NCBI RefSeq assembly: GCF_018130695.1
Contig: NZ_JAFCJX010000024.1
Span: forward strand, 1-64,000
Source of the DNA: Bradyrhizobium jicamae
GTDB lineage: Bacteria; Pseudomonadota; Alphaproteobacteria; Rhizobiales; Xanthobacteraceae
DNA: 64,000 bases
Direction: 5' to 3'
Position 1 is the first letter of the stretch. Each line of letters begins with the position of its first letter. Of the stretch, positions 1 through 8,348 are shown piece after piece. A program made the translations under genes and the position numbers. The notes below the pieces were generated by a model. That model was not told the DNA's origin. It did not search any database and was given only the letters and a program-made list of their open reading frames with translations.

Positions 1-422
1 CGGCTTATACGTGCTCGCCCTGGTGAGACTCTGCTTTTGTGCCACCATCATCCGCGATCGGCTTTGGACCTCTCGCGAACTTGCCACCAACATCGGGGCG
101 GCAGGCCCACACGACTTCACCGTCCGCCTTGCGCACACACGCCTATTGCACGCTCGGCGGCCACCGCATCTCCACCCACGTTCGTGGCGTTCGCGAGCGC
201 CCCTCGTGTCGGGTGAGACGGGGAATATTAGACATCTGATTTGGGTCTCCCGTCAAGCATTATTTATCATAATCAGAACTTCTGTTTATGCAGTCCAGCC
301 ATGCAGAGCGAAGGAGCCGACACCACTCCGATTTGTTCCAATCGTTGCTGGCCGGACACAGCCAGTGGTGGCGCGGATCGCTAGGCTGTACCCGATTTTG
401 ATTTGGCGTTTTGGGGCACTCC
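1..422. other. No supportable gene
   Basis: The open frames here, on both strands, show no recognisable domain, no ribosome binding site and no family-like composition. The stretch at about 230-300 is AT-rich compared with the rest of the window and could hold the promoter of the small frame at 423. The plus-strand translation between about 60 and 240 looks like repetitive non-coding sequence that I associate from memory with Bradyrhizobium intergenic regions. That impression is weak. Confidence 0.5.
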
Positions 423-599
423 ATGAAGACATTGCTTGCAGGCATTGCAGCAGCCATTGCTGCGCTCGCCGTCAGCACAGCCGGCGCCTCCGCCGCCATC
501 GCCCAGCTCAACCATAACGAACACATCTGCCAGGACGTCGACATGGTGACGGTGCGGCTCAACTACCGTTTTGGCGGACCGGTCGTCGCGAAGTATTGA
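423..599 (+). pseudogene. Remnant of an outer-membrane beta-barrel (Omp25/Omp31-like) gene
   Basis: The 58-codon frame starts at ATG 423. It opens with a good signal peptide (MKTLLAGIAAAIAALAVSTA, then an Ala-rich cleavage region). After about ten linker residues it jumps to VDMVTVRLNYRFGGPVVAKY, which has the form of the last strand and C-terminal signature of rhizobial 25-31 kDa outer-membrane porins. Those proteins are normally 200-280 residues, so the whole barrel between the signal and the last strand is missing. The reading frame is intact across the join, which suggests an internal in-frame deletion. It could be translated and exported as a short peptide, but it cannot form a barrel. 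The upstream base composition fits a former promoter. Confidence 0.55.
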
Positions 600-609
600 G
601 TGTGCGCTC

Positions 610-713
610 CATCCCCTCATGGTGAGGAGGCGCTCTTGCGCCGTCTCGAACCATGAGGCCATAGTGGGGCCTCGTCCTTCGAGACGCGCGTTCCGCGCTC
701 CTCAGGATGAGGG
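610..713. repeat. Palindromic intergenic element (CCTCATGGTGAGGAG type)
   Basis: The outer arms are CCCCTCATGGTGAGGAGGCG at the left and CGCTCCTCAGGATGAGGG at the right. The inner arms are GTCTCGAACCATGAGGCC and GGGCCTCGTCCTTCGAGAC. Together they fold into one long interrupted hairpin of about 100 bases. The right end contains the ATG used as the start of the next gene. Elements of this type are dispersed in Bradyrhizobium genomes as far as I recall. Confidence 0.75.
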
Positions 714-1453
714 TCGATAGCAGCAGAGCGCCTTTGGGCTACATCTTCGTCCTCGCCGTCGGCCTGCTCGCCGGCACCATCTCCGGCATCGTCGGCACCG
801 GGTCGTCGATCATGCTGATGCCGGTGCTGGTCTATCAGTTCGGGCCGAAACAGGCGGTGCCGATCATGGCGGTCGCGGCCGTGATGGCGAACTTCTCGCG
901 CATCCTGGCGTGGTGGCGCGAGGTCGACTGGCGCGCCTGCGCGGCCTATTCGGTCACCGGCATTCCGGCCGCCGCGCTCGGAGCGCGCACGCTGCTGGCG
1001 CTGCCCGCGCATGCCGTCGACATTTCGATCGGCCTGTTTTTGATTGCGATGGTGCCGGTGCGGCACTGGCTGGCGCGGCATGACCTGAAAGCGAACCTCT
1101 ACCATCTCGCGATCGGCGGCGCCGTGATCGGCTATCTCACCGGTATCGTGGTCTCGACCGGTCCGCTCAGCGTGCCGCTGTTCCTGTTCTACGGCCTCAG
1201 CAAGGGCGCCTTCCTCGCCACCGAAGCTGCGAGCTCGCTCGGGCTGTATCTGAGCAAATCCGTGACGTTCGAACGGTTCGGCGCGCTGACATCAGATGTC
1301 GCGCTGAAGGGATTGATCGCCGGCTCATCGCTGATGGCCGGCGCCTTCATCGCAAAGCGGTTCGTGCTGCATCTGAAGCCCGAGATGTTTCGCCTGCTGA
1401 TGGACGGCATCATGCTGGCTGCCGGCGTGTCGATGCTGATCAACGCGTTCTGA
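707..1453 (+). CDS. TauE/SafE (TSUP) family membrane permease
   Basis: This is a predicted inner-membrane exporter of the TSUP family, whose members move sulfite, sulfonates or other small anions. The 248-residue length fits. The N-terminal half has the family pattern: a glycine-rich first helix (GLLAGTISGIVGTGSSIMLM), a long second helix and a WW motif near residue 64. A second repeat with GAVIGYLTGIVVSTGPLSVP follows near residue 140. About seven to eight membrane helices are visible. The substrate cannot be told from sequence. The only upstream start codon lies inside the palindromic element at 610-713, so the first three or so residues come from repeat sequence. TTG at 734 is a possible later start, but neither has a strong ribosome binding site. 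Confidence 0.8.
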   Translation: MRVDSSRAPLGYIFVLAVGLLAGTISGIVGTGSSIMLMPVLVYQFGPKQAVPIMAVAAVMANFSRILAWWREVDWRACAAYSVTGIPAAALGARTLLALPAHAVDISIGLFLIAMVPVRHWLARHDLKANLYHLAIGGAVIGYLTGIVVSTGPLSVPLFLFYGLSKGAFLATEAASSLGLYLSKSVTFERFGALTSDVALKGLIAGSSLMAGAFIAKRFVLHLKPEMFRLLMDGIMLAAGVSMLINAF

Positions 1454-1564
1454 TCGTCCTCCCTGAGACATTCTGCAACAGAAAGTGTTGCGCGTGAGCG
1501 GCGAGCGCGCCCATTTCGCAGCGAGGCCCTGATAGGGTGCCGCCGATTCTGATCGGGGCAAGCA

Positions 1565-2230
1565 GTGGGCGCATTGATTTTCGATTTCGACGGCGTGATC
1601 GCCGACAGCGAGGCGATCGCGAATACCGTGCTGGCAGAGACCGTCACCGATCTCGGCCACGCCACCACGCTCGACCAGGCTCTCGCCCGCTATTGCGGCA
1701 AACGCTGGGGCGACGTGATCGCCGAGATCGAACGGGCCATCGGCAAATCTGTGCCGGATGATTTCTCCGGCGCGCTCAAGCAGGCCACGCTGGAGCGCTT
1801 CCGCACCGATCTGCAAGAGGTCAGCGGCGCCGGTGCTTTCATCCGCCGCTTCGCCCACATCCCACGCTGCATCGCCTCCTCCAGTTCGATCGACCGCTTG
1901 CAGCTCTGCCTGTCGATCCTGGGGCTGGAGGCTGAATTCGAGGGGCGCGTCTTCAGCGCCGACATGGTGGCGCGCGGCAAGCCGCATCCCGACATTTTTC
2001 TGCTCGCCGCCGAACGACTGGGCGCGAAACCCGGCGCATGCCTGGTGATCGAGGACAGCGCGGGCGGCATCAAGGCCGCCACAGCGGCCGGCATGACGAC
2101 GATCGGCCTGTGCGCGGCGAGCCACATCCGCGACGGCCATGACGCCGTGCTCCGTGACGCCGGCGCGGTGCACCTGGCGAACTCCTGGGCGGAGGTCGAG
2201 CGCCTCGCCCGGCAGTTCTTCACAGCCTGA
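1565..2230 (+). CDS. HAD superfamily (subfamily IA) hydrolase
   Basis: Predicted cytoplasmic phosphatase of 221 residues, similar to phosphoglycolate or sugar-phosphate phosphatases. Motif I is IFDFDGVIADS, with nucleophile Asp7 and acid Asp9. A helical cap follows at about residues 15-85. Motif II is the SSS near residue 103, motif III includes the lysine of RGKPHPDIF, and motif IV is VIEDSAGGIKAA. The start is GTG at 1565, preceded by GGGGCAA; no ATG is available before motif I. It stands alone between a TSUP permease and an SPFH protein, so the substrate cannot be inferred. A beta-phosphoglucomutase-like role is possible but not shown. Confidence 0.85.
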   Translation: MGALIFDFDGVIADSEAIANTVLAETVTDLGHATTLDQALARYCGKRWGDVIAEIERAIGKSVPDDFSGALKQATLERFRTDLQEVSGAGAFIRRFAHIPRCIASSSSIDRLQLCLSILGLEAEFEGRVFSADMVARGKPHPDIFLLAAERLGAKPGACLVIEDSAGGIKAATAAGMTTIGLCAASHIRDGHDAVLRDAGAVHLANSWAEVERLARQFFTA

Positions 2231-2375
2231 GCCTCACGCAGTCGCCTGTGATCTCCTGAACCAGCCCTGAACCAATCCACCATTCGGCGACACGAAGTGA
2301 CATCGGTCACAGCGCGATTGCGCGCGGGTGCGGATGATCGCCCGCGAAATTGGTCATTGGCTTCAGGAGAATTTC

Positions 2376-3260
2376 ATGAATCGGGGAATTATTGCAGCGG
2401 CCGCGATCGGCCTCGTCGTGATCGCAGGAATTCTGGGCAGCTGGTACACGGTCGATCAGACCGAGCGCGGCGTGCTGCTGCGCTATGGCGCCGTGGTCGG
2501 CGTCGCGCAGCCGGGCCTGGGCTTCAAGCTGCCGCTGGTCGACAGCGTCGAGAAGGTCAGCGTCAAGACCGCGACCTATGCCTGGGACAAGATGAATTCC
2601 TATTCCTACGACCAGCAGCCGGCGGACCTGAAGATCAGCGTCACGCTGCGCGCGGCGCCGGAGAAGGTCGGCGATCTCTACGCCAAGTTCGGCCGGCTCG
2701 ACACCGCGGTAAATCAGGTGGTCAGCCCGGTCGTGAACCAGCAGGTCAAGGTCGTGTTCGGCCGCTACACCGCGGTGAAAGCGATCCAGGAGCGCGGCGC
2801 ACTCAACGCATCGATCAAGGACGCGATCACGGAGACGCTGAAATACGATCCGATGATCATCATCGAGAGCGTGCAGCTGGAGAATATCGAGTTCAGCCAG
2901 AACTATCTGCACTCGATCGAGCAGCGCATGCTGGCCGAGGTCGAGGTGCAGCGGCTGCAGCAGAACGCCGAGCGCGAGAAGGTGCAGGCCCAGATCACGG
3001 TGACGCAGGCGACCGCGAAGGCCAATGCGATCCGCGCCGAGGCGCAAGCCCAGGCCGACGCCACCCGCCTCGCCGGTGAAGCCAAGGCCTCCAACATCAA
3101 GATCACAGGCGAAGCCGAAGCCGCCGCCATCGCAGCCCGCGGCAAGGCGCTCGGCGACAACCCGAACCTCGTCACCCTGGTGCAGGCCGAGCGCTGGAAC
3201 GGCGCGCTGCCGACCACGATGGTGCCGGGCTCGACGGTGCCGTTCGTCACGGTGAAGTAA
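2376..3260 (+). CDS. SPFH/prohibitin-family membrane protein
   Basis: The 294-residue protein has one N-terminal membrane anchor (residues about 3-22) followed by a prohibitin-like SPFH domain that begins at TVDQTERGVLLRYG. The C-terminal third (about residues 185-260) is a long Glu/Gln/Ala-rich coiled coil with many repeated E-A-Q-A and A-K-A-N units. It matches prohibitin/HflC-type proteins, which form large membrane rings and modulate proteases such as FtsH. No partner gene (hflK, nfeD, ftsH) is adjacent. ATG 2376 is chosen over an in-frame GTG at 2328 because AGGAG lies at 2365-2369 and because the anchor then starts at the N terminus. Confidence 0.85.
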   Translation: MNRGIIAAAAIGLVVIAGILGSWYTVDQTERGVLLRYGAVVGVAQPGLGFKLPLVDSVEKVSVKTATYAWDKMNSYSYDQQPADLKISVTLRAAPEKVGDLYAKFGRLDTAVNQVVSPVVNQQVKVVFGRYTAVKAIQERGALNASIKDAITETLKYDPMIIIESVQLENIEFSQNYLHSIEQRMLAEVEVQRLQQNAEREKVQAQITVTQATAKANAIRAEAQAQADATRLAGEAKASNIKITGEAEAAAIAARGKALGDNPNLVTLVQAERWNGALPTTMVPGSTVPFVTVK

Positions 3261-3331
3261 TCGACGCCCCCACCAAACGCGGCGCCCGGGATCATCGTCC
3301 CGGGCGCCGATGCTCATCTCGGAGCCAACGC

Positions 3332-3739
3332 ATGCGCACCCCCCTCATGATCGCCGCCGGCTTCGTTCTCGTCACGTCGCAGCCGATGCATGCCGCGCAG
3401 TCGTTCGACGGGTTGTGGGCCGCAACGAAGCAGGATTGCCGCGACAAGGAAGGCGCCGACAGCAAGACGATGATCGATCTCGAAAACGTCATCAACGGCA
3501 AGCCCGCACCGCTGGTCGATCAGTACGAAAACCACTGCCGCGTCGACCGCAAGATTCCGGCTGGCGATGGCCTCGTGCTCTCAACCACCTGCTTTGAGTT
3601 CTGGGACGACTACAAGAAGAACGCCAACGGGAGGAAGGTGACGATCAAGCTCGCGCCGGGCGCCGGCGGCACGATCAAGATCGACGGCAAGCCCTATTTG
3701 CTGTGCAAGCGCAAGGACCAATTGCCGACCGCGCGGTGA
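3332..3739 (+). CDS. Hypothetical secreted protein
   Basis: The 135-residue protein has a clear signal peptide with a probable cleavage site after MHA-A near residue 22. The mature part is about 113 residues with four cysteines (CRD, NHC, TTCFEF, LLCKR), so it may hold two periplasmic disulfides. The arrangement F-DGLW near the N terminus and a final KPYLLCKRKD is seen in small exported proteins of Bradyrhizobium, but I know no function for it. It follows the SPFH gene by 71 bases in the same orientation and may share its transcript. Confidence 0.7.
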   Translation: MRTPLMIAAGFVLVTSQPMHAAQSFDGLWAATKQDCRDKEGADSKTMIDLENVINGKPAPLVDQYENHCRVDRKIPAGDGLVLSTTCFEFWDDYKKNANGRKVTIKLAPGAGGTIKIDGKPYLLCKRKDQLPTAR

Positions 3740-3777
3740 GAGACGGTTCGAAGGGCGTAGTTTCTCAAGCTGCGAGT

Positions 3778-3793
3778 TGATACAATTGTATCA
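3778..3793. promoter_or_regulatory. Perfect 16-bp palindrome, probable operator
   Basis: TGATACAATTGTATCA is its own reverse complement over all 16 bases. It lies in a short AT-rich island of an otherwise GC-rich gap, 82 bases before the next start codon at 3875. The ACAATTGT core resembles binding sites of MarR- or GntR-type dimeric repressors. No regulator gene is adjacent, so the binding protein is unknown. Confidence 0.5.
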
Positions 3794-3874
3794 CGCGGCT
3801 ATGCAACCCGGGCAGAGACCACGGTGCATCCACCGCGGTGGGGAAATGCACCTCCAGCAACGAGCGGCTCGAAC

Positions 3875-4339
3875 ATGCAATGCATCGAACTCTCGCTGTT
3901 GGCGGACTACTTCCAGTTCTACCTTCAGGATGAATCTGCGGCCGGCGATCTTTCCGACGCCTGGACGCAGGAAGCCACGGACCGTTTGCTCGCGATCGCG
4001 CCGGGCACGGTCGGAATTGGCACTGTGCGGAATATGCATGTTCCGGTGTCGGTTCAGATTCTCGACCATGAGCCGGAAGATGATTCCACCCGCTGGGATC
4101 ACGTGGTCGAGGCCAGCCTCGACGTCGCATCGGGGCGGATCGTGATCGCGGGATGTACCGACTACTTCCCCGATGCCAAACGCATCGATGTTCCCATCGG
4201 GACCTATAGGGTGCGAGCCTCGTACGGCGCACTTGATTCGCTCTCGGCGGACGGACTGCAGGGAAACGACCATTACAGGCTGCAGCTATGGCCAGCGCCT
4301 GAAATTGCGGTTCGCGTCGTCAAGCAGCGCGCGGTATAG
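3875..4339 (+). CDS. Conserved hypothetical protein
   Basis: I do not recognise the family. The chosen ATG at 3875 gives a 154-residue soluble protein without signal peptide or membrane segment, starting MQCIELSLLADYFQFYLQDE. It is acidic, has only two cysteines, and the pattern of short hydrophobic stretches fits an all-beta or alpha/beta fold. An in-frame ATG at 3824 would add 17 residues of poor composition (Pro, Ser, Gly), so it is less likely. The 16-bp palindrome at 3778-3793 lies upstream and may control it. The start of radA is 66 bases downstream, in the same orientation. Confidence 0.6.
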   Translation: MQCIELSLLADYFQFYLQDESAAGDLSDAWTQEATDRLLAIAPGTVGIGTVRNMHVPVSVQILDHEPEDDSTRWDHVVEASLDVASGRIVIAGCTDYFPDAKRIDVPIGTYRVRASYGALDSLSADGLQGNDHYRLQLWPAPEIAVRVVKQRAV

Positions 4340-4405
4340 GCGGCCAGACCGAACGTTGCCGTCGCACAATTCGTGCTATGGAAAGAAAGCGGAATCGATC
4401 ACTCC

Positions 4406-5863
4406 ATGGCCAAATCCACCCTCTCCTTTGTCTGCCAGAATTGCGGCGCGTCGTATAATCGCTGGCAGGGCAAGTGCGAGTCCTGCGGTGAGTGGAACAC
4501 GCTCGCGGAAGAAGACACGACCGGCAGCGTGCCGGTGTCGATCCGCAGCAAGCGCAAGGGGCGCACGTTTGCGCTGGAGAGCCTGACGGGGAAGACCCAG
4601 GACGCGCCGCGGGTGTCGTCGGGGATGGCGGAGCTCGACCGCGTCACCGGCGGCGGGTTCGTGCGCGGCTCGGTGCTGCTGGTCGGCGGTGATCCCGGGA
4701 TCGGCAAGTCGACGCTGCTGACGCAGGCGACCTCGATGATGGCGCGCGCGGGGCATCGCGTGGTCTATATCTCCGGCGAAGAAGCGGTGGCGCAGGTGCG
4801 GCTGCGCGCCGAGCGGCTCGGCCTTGCGGATGCGCCGGTGCAATTGGCGTCCGAGACCTCGGTCGAGGACATCGTCTCGACGCTGTCGGAAGGCGCCACA
4901 CCGCGGCTGATCGTGATCGATTCGATCCAGACCATGTGGACCGACACGGTGGAATCCGCGCCCGGCACGGTCACGCAGGTCCGCGCCTCCGCACAGGCGC
5001 TTATTCGCTTTGCCAAGAAGACCGGCTCGGCGATCATCCTGGTCGGACATGTGACGAAGGACGGCCAGATCGCGGGTCCCCGCGTGGTCGAGCACATGGT
5101 CGACGCGGTGCTGTCGTTCGAGGGCGAAGGCTCGCAGCAGTTCCGCATCCTGCGCTCGGTGAAGAACCGCTTTGGCGCCACCGACGAGATCGGCGTATTC
5201 GAGATGACGGGGCTGGGCCTGCGCGAGGTCACCAATCCGTCCGAACTGTTCCTGTCGGAGCGTGATCTCGGCAGCCCCGGCACGGCCGTGTTCGCGGGCA
5301 TCGAGGGCACGCGGCCGGTGCTGGTCGAGCTGCAGGCGCTGGTGGCGCAGACCTCGCTCGGCACGCCGCGGCGCGCGGTGGTCGGCTGGGATCCGAGCCG
5401 GCTGTCGATGGTGCTGGCGGTGCTCGAGGCCCATTGCGGGGTGAAACTCTCCGGCTACGACGTCTATCTGAACGTTGCCGGCGGCCTGCGCATCCAGGAA
5501 CCGGCGGCCGATATCGCCGCGGCCGCAGCGCTGGTGTCCTCGCTGGTGAACGCGCCGCTGCCGACGGATGCGGTCTATTTCGGCGAGATTTCGCTCTCAG
5601 GGGCGGTCCGTCCCGTGGCGCAGACCGCGGGCCGGCTGAAGGAGGCCGCCAAGCTCGGTTTCGGGCGCGCGATTCTGCCCGAATCGGCCCGTGGCGAGGC
5701 CGGCGGCGACGCCGGATTGACGCTCAACAGCGTCGGTAATCTGACCACGCTGGTCGCCGAAATCGCCGCACGCGGCACCCCGAGAGGCGGGCGAGAGGCC
5801 CCCCGCGACCAGGAGCCGGAGAAAAATGCCACACCGGCCCGATTCCGTCGCGAAAATGGCTAA
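4406..5863 (+). CDS. radA: DNA repair protein RadA
   Basis: RadA is a RecA-related hexameric helicase/ATPase that helps branch migration during recombinational repair. The 485-residue product has all expected parts. These are an N-terminal C4 zinc finger (Cys10, Cys13, Cys24, Cys27 in VCQNC and GKCESCGEW), Walker A GGDPGIGKST at 94-103, Walker B LIVIDSIQT, the RadA signature KNRFG, and a C-terminal Lon-protease-like domain that includes NVAGGLRIQEPAAD. The start at 4406 is preferred over the ATG at 4373 because homologues begin just before the zinc finger (MAKS). A charged C-terminal tail of about 25 residues (RGGREAPRDQEPEKN) follows the Lon-like domain. The next gene is cvpA. Confidence 0.96.
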   Translation: MAKSTLSFVCQNCGASYNRWQGKCESCGEWNTLAEEDTTGSVPVSIRSKRKGRTFALESLTGKTQDAPRVSSGMAELDRVTGGGFVRGSVLLVGGDPGIGKSTLLTQATSMMARAGHRVVYISGEEAVAQVRLRAERLGLADAPVQLASETSVEDIVSTLSEGATPRLIVIDSIQTMWTDTVESAPGTVTQVRASAQALIRFAKKTGSAIILVGHVTKDGQIAGPRVVEHMVDAVLSFEGEGSQQFRILRSVKNRFGATDEIGVFEMTGLGLREVTNPSELFLSERDLGSPGTAVFAGIEGTRPVLVELQALVAQTSLGTPRRAVVGWDPSRLSMVLAVLEAHCGVKLSGYDVYLNVAGGLRIQEPAADIAAAAALVSSLVNAPLPTDAVYFGEISLSGAVRPVAQTAGRLKEAAKLGFGRAILPESARGEAGGDAGLTLNSVGNLTTLVAEIAARGTPRGGREAPRDQEPEKNATPARFRRENG

Positions 5864-6018
5864 ACCGACGTGACCTGCCCCGCCCCCGCCGCTATACATC
5901 GCCGCGCGCGGGACAGGGAATTTCCGGCCTTGCCGGAAGCGTCATCTGCCCGTCTCCTAGGACGGCACCGACATGCCGATTCGAGCCAGACGAACGTACC
6001 AGCGGACCTGACCAGCCG

Positions 6019-6648
6019 ATGCCTGTAACGATACTCGATCTCGTCCTGCTCGGTGTGATGCTGATCTCCGGGCTGCTTGCGATGGTTCGCGGCTTCATGC
6101 GCGAGATCCTCTCGATCGCGGCCTGGGGCGCCGCCGCCCTCGTCACTCTGTATGCTTTCGCAAAGCTGCTGCCGACCGCGAAAACTTACGTCAATAACGA
6201 CACGCTCGCGGCCGTGGTCGTGGTCGCCGGCACCTTTATCGGGACCCTGATCGTGGTCTCCGTGATCACGGTCCGGATCTCCGACATGATCCTGGATTCG
6301 CGGATCGGCGCGCTCGACCGCACGCTGGGCTTCCTGTTCGGCCTCGCCCGTGGCCTCCTGATCGTGGTCGTCGCCTTCCTGTTCTTCACTTGGCTGGTTC
6401 CGGACAAGCAGCGTCCGGACTGGGTCACCGGCGCCAAATCCCGTATGGTCCTGCAGGGAACCGGGGATTGGCTAATGTCGCTCTTGCCCGACGACCCCGA
6501 GAACACCATCTTAAAGAAATTCAAAAAGAATAAGCCGGAGGACGATTCTGCCGACGCCGATCAGGCGACGCCGGCGTCGGGTGACGGCTATAGTAAACCT
6601 GCGCGTGACAGCTTGAAAAAGCTGATCGAGAAACCCGCGGGCCGCTAA
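6019..6648 (+). CDS. cvpA: CvpA family membrane protein
   Basis: The 209-residue protein has four predicted membrane helices in the first 130 residues (for example LDLVLLGVMLISGLLAMVRG and GTLIVVSVITV). A charged cytoplasmic tail rich in Lys, Asp and Ser follows (FKKNKPEDDSADAD). The family is required for colicin V production in E. coli and otherwise affects envelope stress tolerance. Its linkage to purF, 25 bases downstream, is conserved in many proteobacteria and supports the name. The last helix carries FRG- and GALDR-type motifs typical of the family. Confidence 0.9.
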   Translation: MPVTILDLVLLGVMLISGLLAMVRGFMREILSIAAWGAAALVTLYAFAKLLPTAKTYVNNDTLAAVVVVAGTFIGTLIVVSVITVRISDMILDSRIGALDRTLGFLFGLARGLLIVVVAFLFFTWLVPDKQRPDWVTGAKSRMVLQGTGDWLMSLLPDDPENTILKKFKKNKPEDDSADADQATPASGDGYSKPARDSLKKLIEKPAGR

Positions 6649-6673
6649 CTCCTTTGGGCCCTAACGAGAGGCG

Positions 6674-8209
6674 ATGAACGAGATGCAGACCCTTTCCGAT
6701 CACGCCGACCAGATGGATTTCGACCTCGGCCCGATCGATAAGCAGGACGATCTCAGATATCACCCCGATCTCGATGGCGACACGCTGCGTGAGGAATGCG
6801 GCGTGTTCGGCGTCTATGGCCATCCCGAGGCCGCCGCGATCACCGCGCTCGGCCTCCACGCCCTGCAGCATCGCGGCCAGGAAGCCGCGGGCATCGTCTC
6901 CTTCGACGGCAGCCGCTTCCACTCCGAGCGGCGCCTCGGCCTCGTCGGCGACGCCTTCTCCCGCCGCGAGGTGATCGAGCGCCTGCCCGGCAACGCCTCC
7001 GTCGGCCATGTCCGCTACTCCACGACAGGCGGCACCATCCTGCGCAACGTGCAGCCGCTGTTCGCCGAGCTCAGCGCCGGCGGTTTCGCGGTCGGCCACA
7101 ACGGCAACCTCACCAACGGCCTCACGCTCCGCCGTGAACTGGTGAAGGGCGGCGCGATGATGCAGTCGACCACCGACACCGAGGTGATCCTGCATCTGGT
7201 CGCGCAGTCCAAGCGCTCGCGCTTCGTCGACCGCTTCATCGAGGCGCTGCGCGCGATCGAGGGCGCCTATGCGCTGGTCGCACTCACCAACAAGAAGCTG
7301 ATCGGCGCGCGCGATCCGCTCGGCATCCGACCGCTGGTGCTCGGCGATCTCGACGGCCGCCCGATCCTGACCTCGGAGACCTGCGCGCTCGACATGATCG
7401 GCGCCCGCTATGTCCGCGACATCGAGCCCGGCGAGATCATCGTGTTCGACGAGGCCGGCGCGCACAGCCACAAGCCGTTCCCACCGAAGCCGCCGCGGCC
7501 CTGCATCTTCGAATACATCTATTTCGCCCGGCCTGACTCCATCGTCGGCGGCCGCTCGGTCTATGACGTCCGCAAGGCCTTCGGCGCCCAGCTCGCGCGC
7601 GAGAGCCATCCGGAGGTCGACGTCGTGGTGCCGGTGCCGGACTCCGGCGTGCCCGCAGCCGTCGGCTACAGCCAGTTCTCCGGCGTGCCGTTCGAGCTCG
7701 GCATTATCCGCAACCACTATGTCGGCCGCACCTTCATCCAGCCGACCCAGAGCGTGCGCGAGCTCGGCGTGCGCATGAAGCATTCAGCCAACCGCGCCGC
7801 GATCGAAGGCAAGCGCATCATCCTGATCGACGACTCGCTGGTGCGCGGCACCACCTCGAAGAAGATCGTGCGCATGATGCGCGACGCCGGCGCCCGCGAG
7901 GTGCATTTCCGGCTCGCCTCGCCGCCGATCCTGTATCCTGACTATTACGGCATCGATCTGCCGGACCGCGGCGGCCTGCTGGCCGCGACCCAGACGCTCG
8001 AGGAGATGCGCGAGACCATCGGCGCCGACTCGCTCGCCTTCCTGTCGATCGACGGCATGTACCGCGCCATGGGCTATCCCGGCCGCGACCCGGCCAACCC
8101 GAAATTCTCCGATCACTGCTTCACCGGCGTCTATCCGACCCACCTCACCGACCAAAGCGAGGTCGAACCGCAGCCCCGGCAGCTGTCGCTGCTGGCGGAG
8201 GCGAGCTGA
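6674..8209 (+). CDS. purF: Amidophosphoribosyltransferase
   Basis: PurF catalyses the first committed step of purine synthesis, making 5-phosphoribosylamine from PRPP and glutamine. The 511-residue protein starts at ATG 6674 after GAGAGG. A 41-residue leader precedes Cys42 (REECGVFGVYGH), which would be exposed by propeptide cleavage and act as glutaminase nucleophile. The glutaminase domain continues with LQHRGQEAAGI and the NGNL loop. The C-terminal phosphoribosyltransferase half has the PRPP motif IILIDDSLVRGTTS. The leader is longer than in E. coli, as in other PurF proteins of the B. subtilis type. A terminator follows 16 bases after the stop. Confidence 0.97.
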   Translation: MNEMQTLSDHADQMDFDLGPIDKQDDLRYHPDLDGDTLREECGVFGVYGHPEAAAITALGLHALQHRGQEAAGIVSFDGSRFHSERRLGLVGDAFSRREVIERLPGNASVGHVRYSTTGGTILRNVQPLFAELSAGGFAVGHNGNLTNGLTLRRELVKGGAMMQSTTDTEVILHLVAQSKRSRFVDRFIEALRAIEGAYALVALTNKKLIGARDPLGIRPLVLGDLDGRPILTSETCALDMIGARYVRDIEPGEIIVFDEAGAHSHKPFPPKPPRPCIFEYIYFARPDSIVGGRSVYDVRKAFGAQLARESHPEVDVVVPVPDSGVPAAVGYSQFSGVPFELGIIRNHYVGRTFIQPTQSVRELGVRMKHSANRAAIEGKRIILIDDSLVRGTTSKKIVRMMRDAGAREVHFRLASPPILYPDYYGIDLPDRGGLLAATQTLEEMRETIGADSLAFLSIDGMYRAMGYPGRDPANPKFSDHCFTGVYPTHLTDQSEVEPQPRQLSLLAEAS

Positions 8210-8224
8210 GCAGTACTTGACCCT

Positions 8225-8247
8225 GGGCGCTTCGGACGCCCGTTTTT
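8225..8247 (+). terminator. Rho-independent terminator of cvpA-purF
   Basis: GGGCG at 8225-8229 pairs with CGCCC at 8237-8241 around the loop CTTCGGA and is followed by GTTTTT. It lies 16 bases after the purF stop and just before a palindromic repeat. Confidence 0.75.
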
Positions 8248-8249
8248 CC

Positions 8250-8334
8250 GTCATGGCCGGGCTTGTCCCGGCCATCCACGTCTGTAAAACCCGCCGCGAA
8301 GACGTGGATGCCCGGCACAAGGCCGGGCACGACG
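8250..8334. repeat. Palindromic intergenic element (TCATGGCCGGGCTTG type)
   Basis: The left half GTCATGGCCGGGCTTGTCCC...CCACGTCT and the right half AGACGTGG...GGCCGGGCACGAC are inverted copies with a few mismatches. The CATGGCCGGG part is itself a small hairpin. It fills the space between the purF terminator and the SDR gene, ending 14 bases before that start codon. Confidence 0.8.
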
Positions 8335-8348
8335 AAGGCTAGACTCTC

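Noticed and set aside
11..517. 168-residue open frame on the plus strand
   Set aside because: No domain, no ribosome binding site, and the sequence is Arg/His/Pro-rich in the way of non-coding GC-rich DNA.
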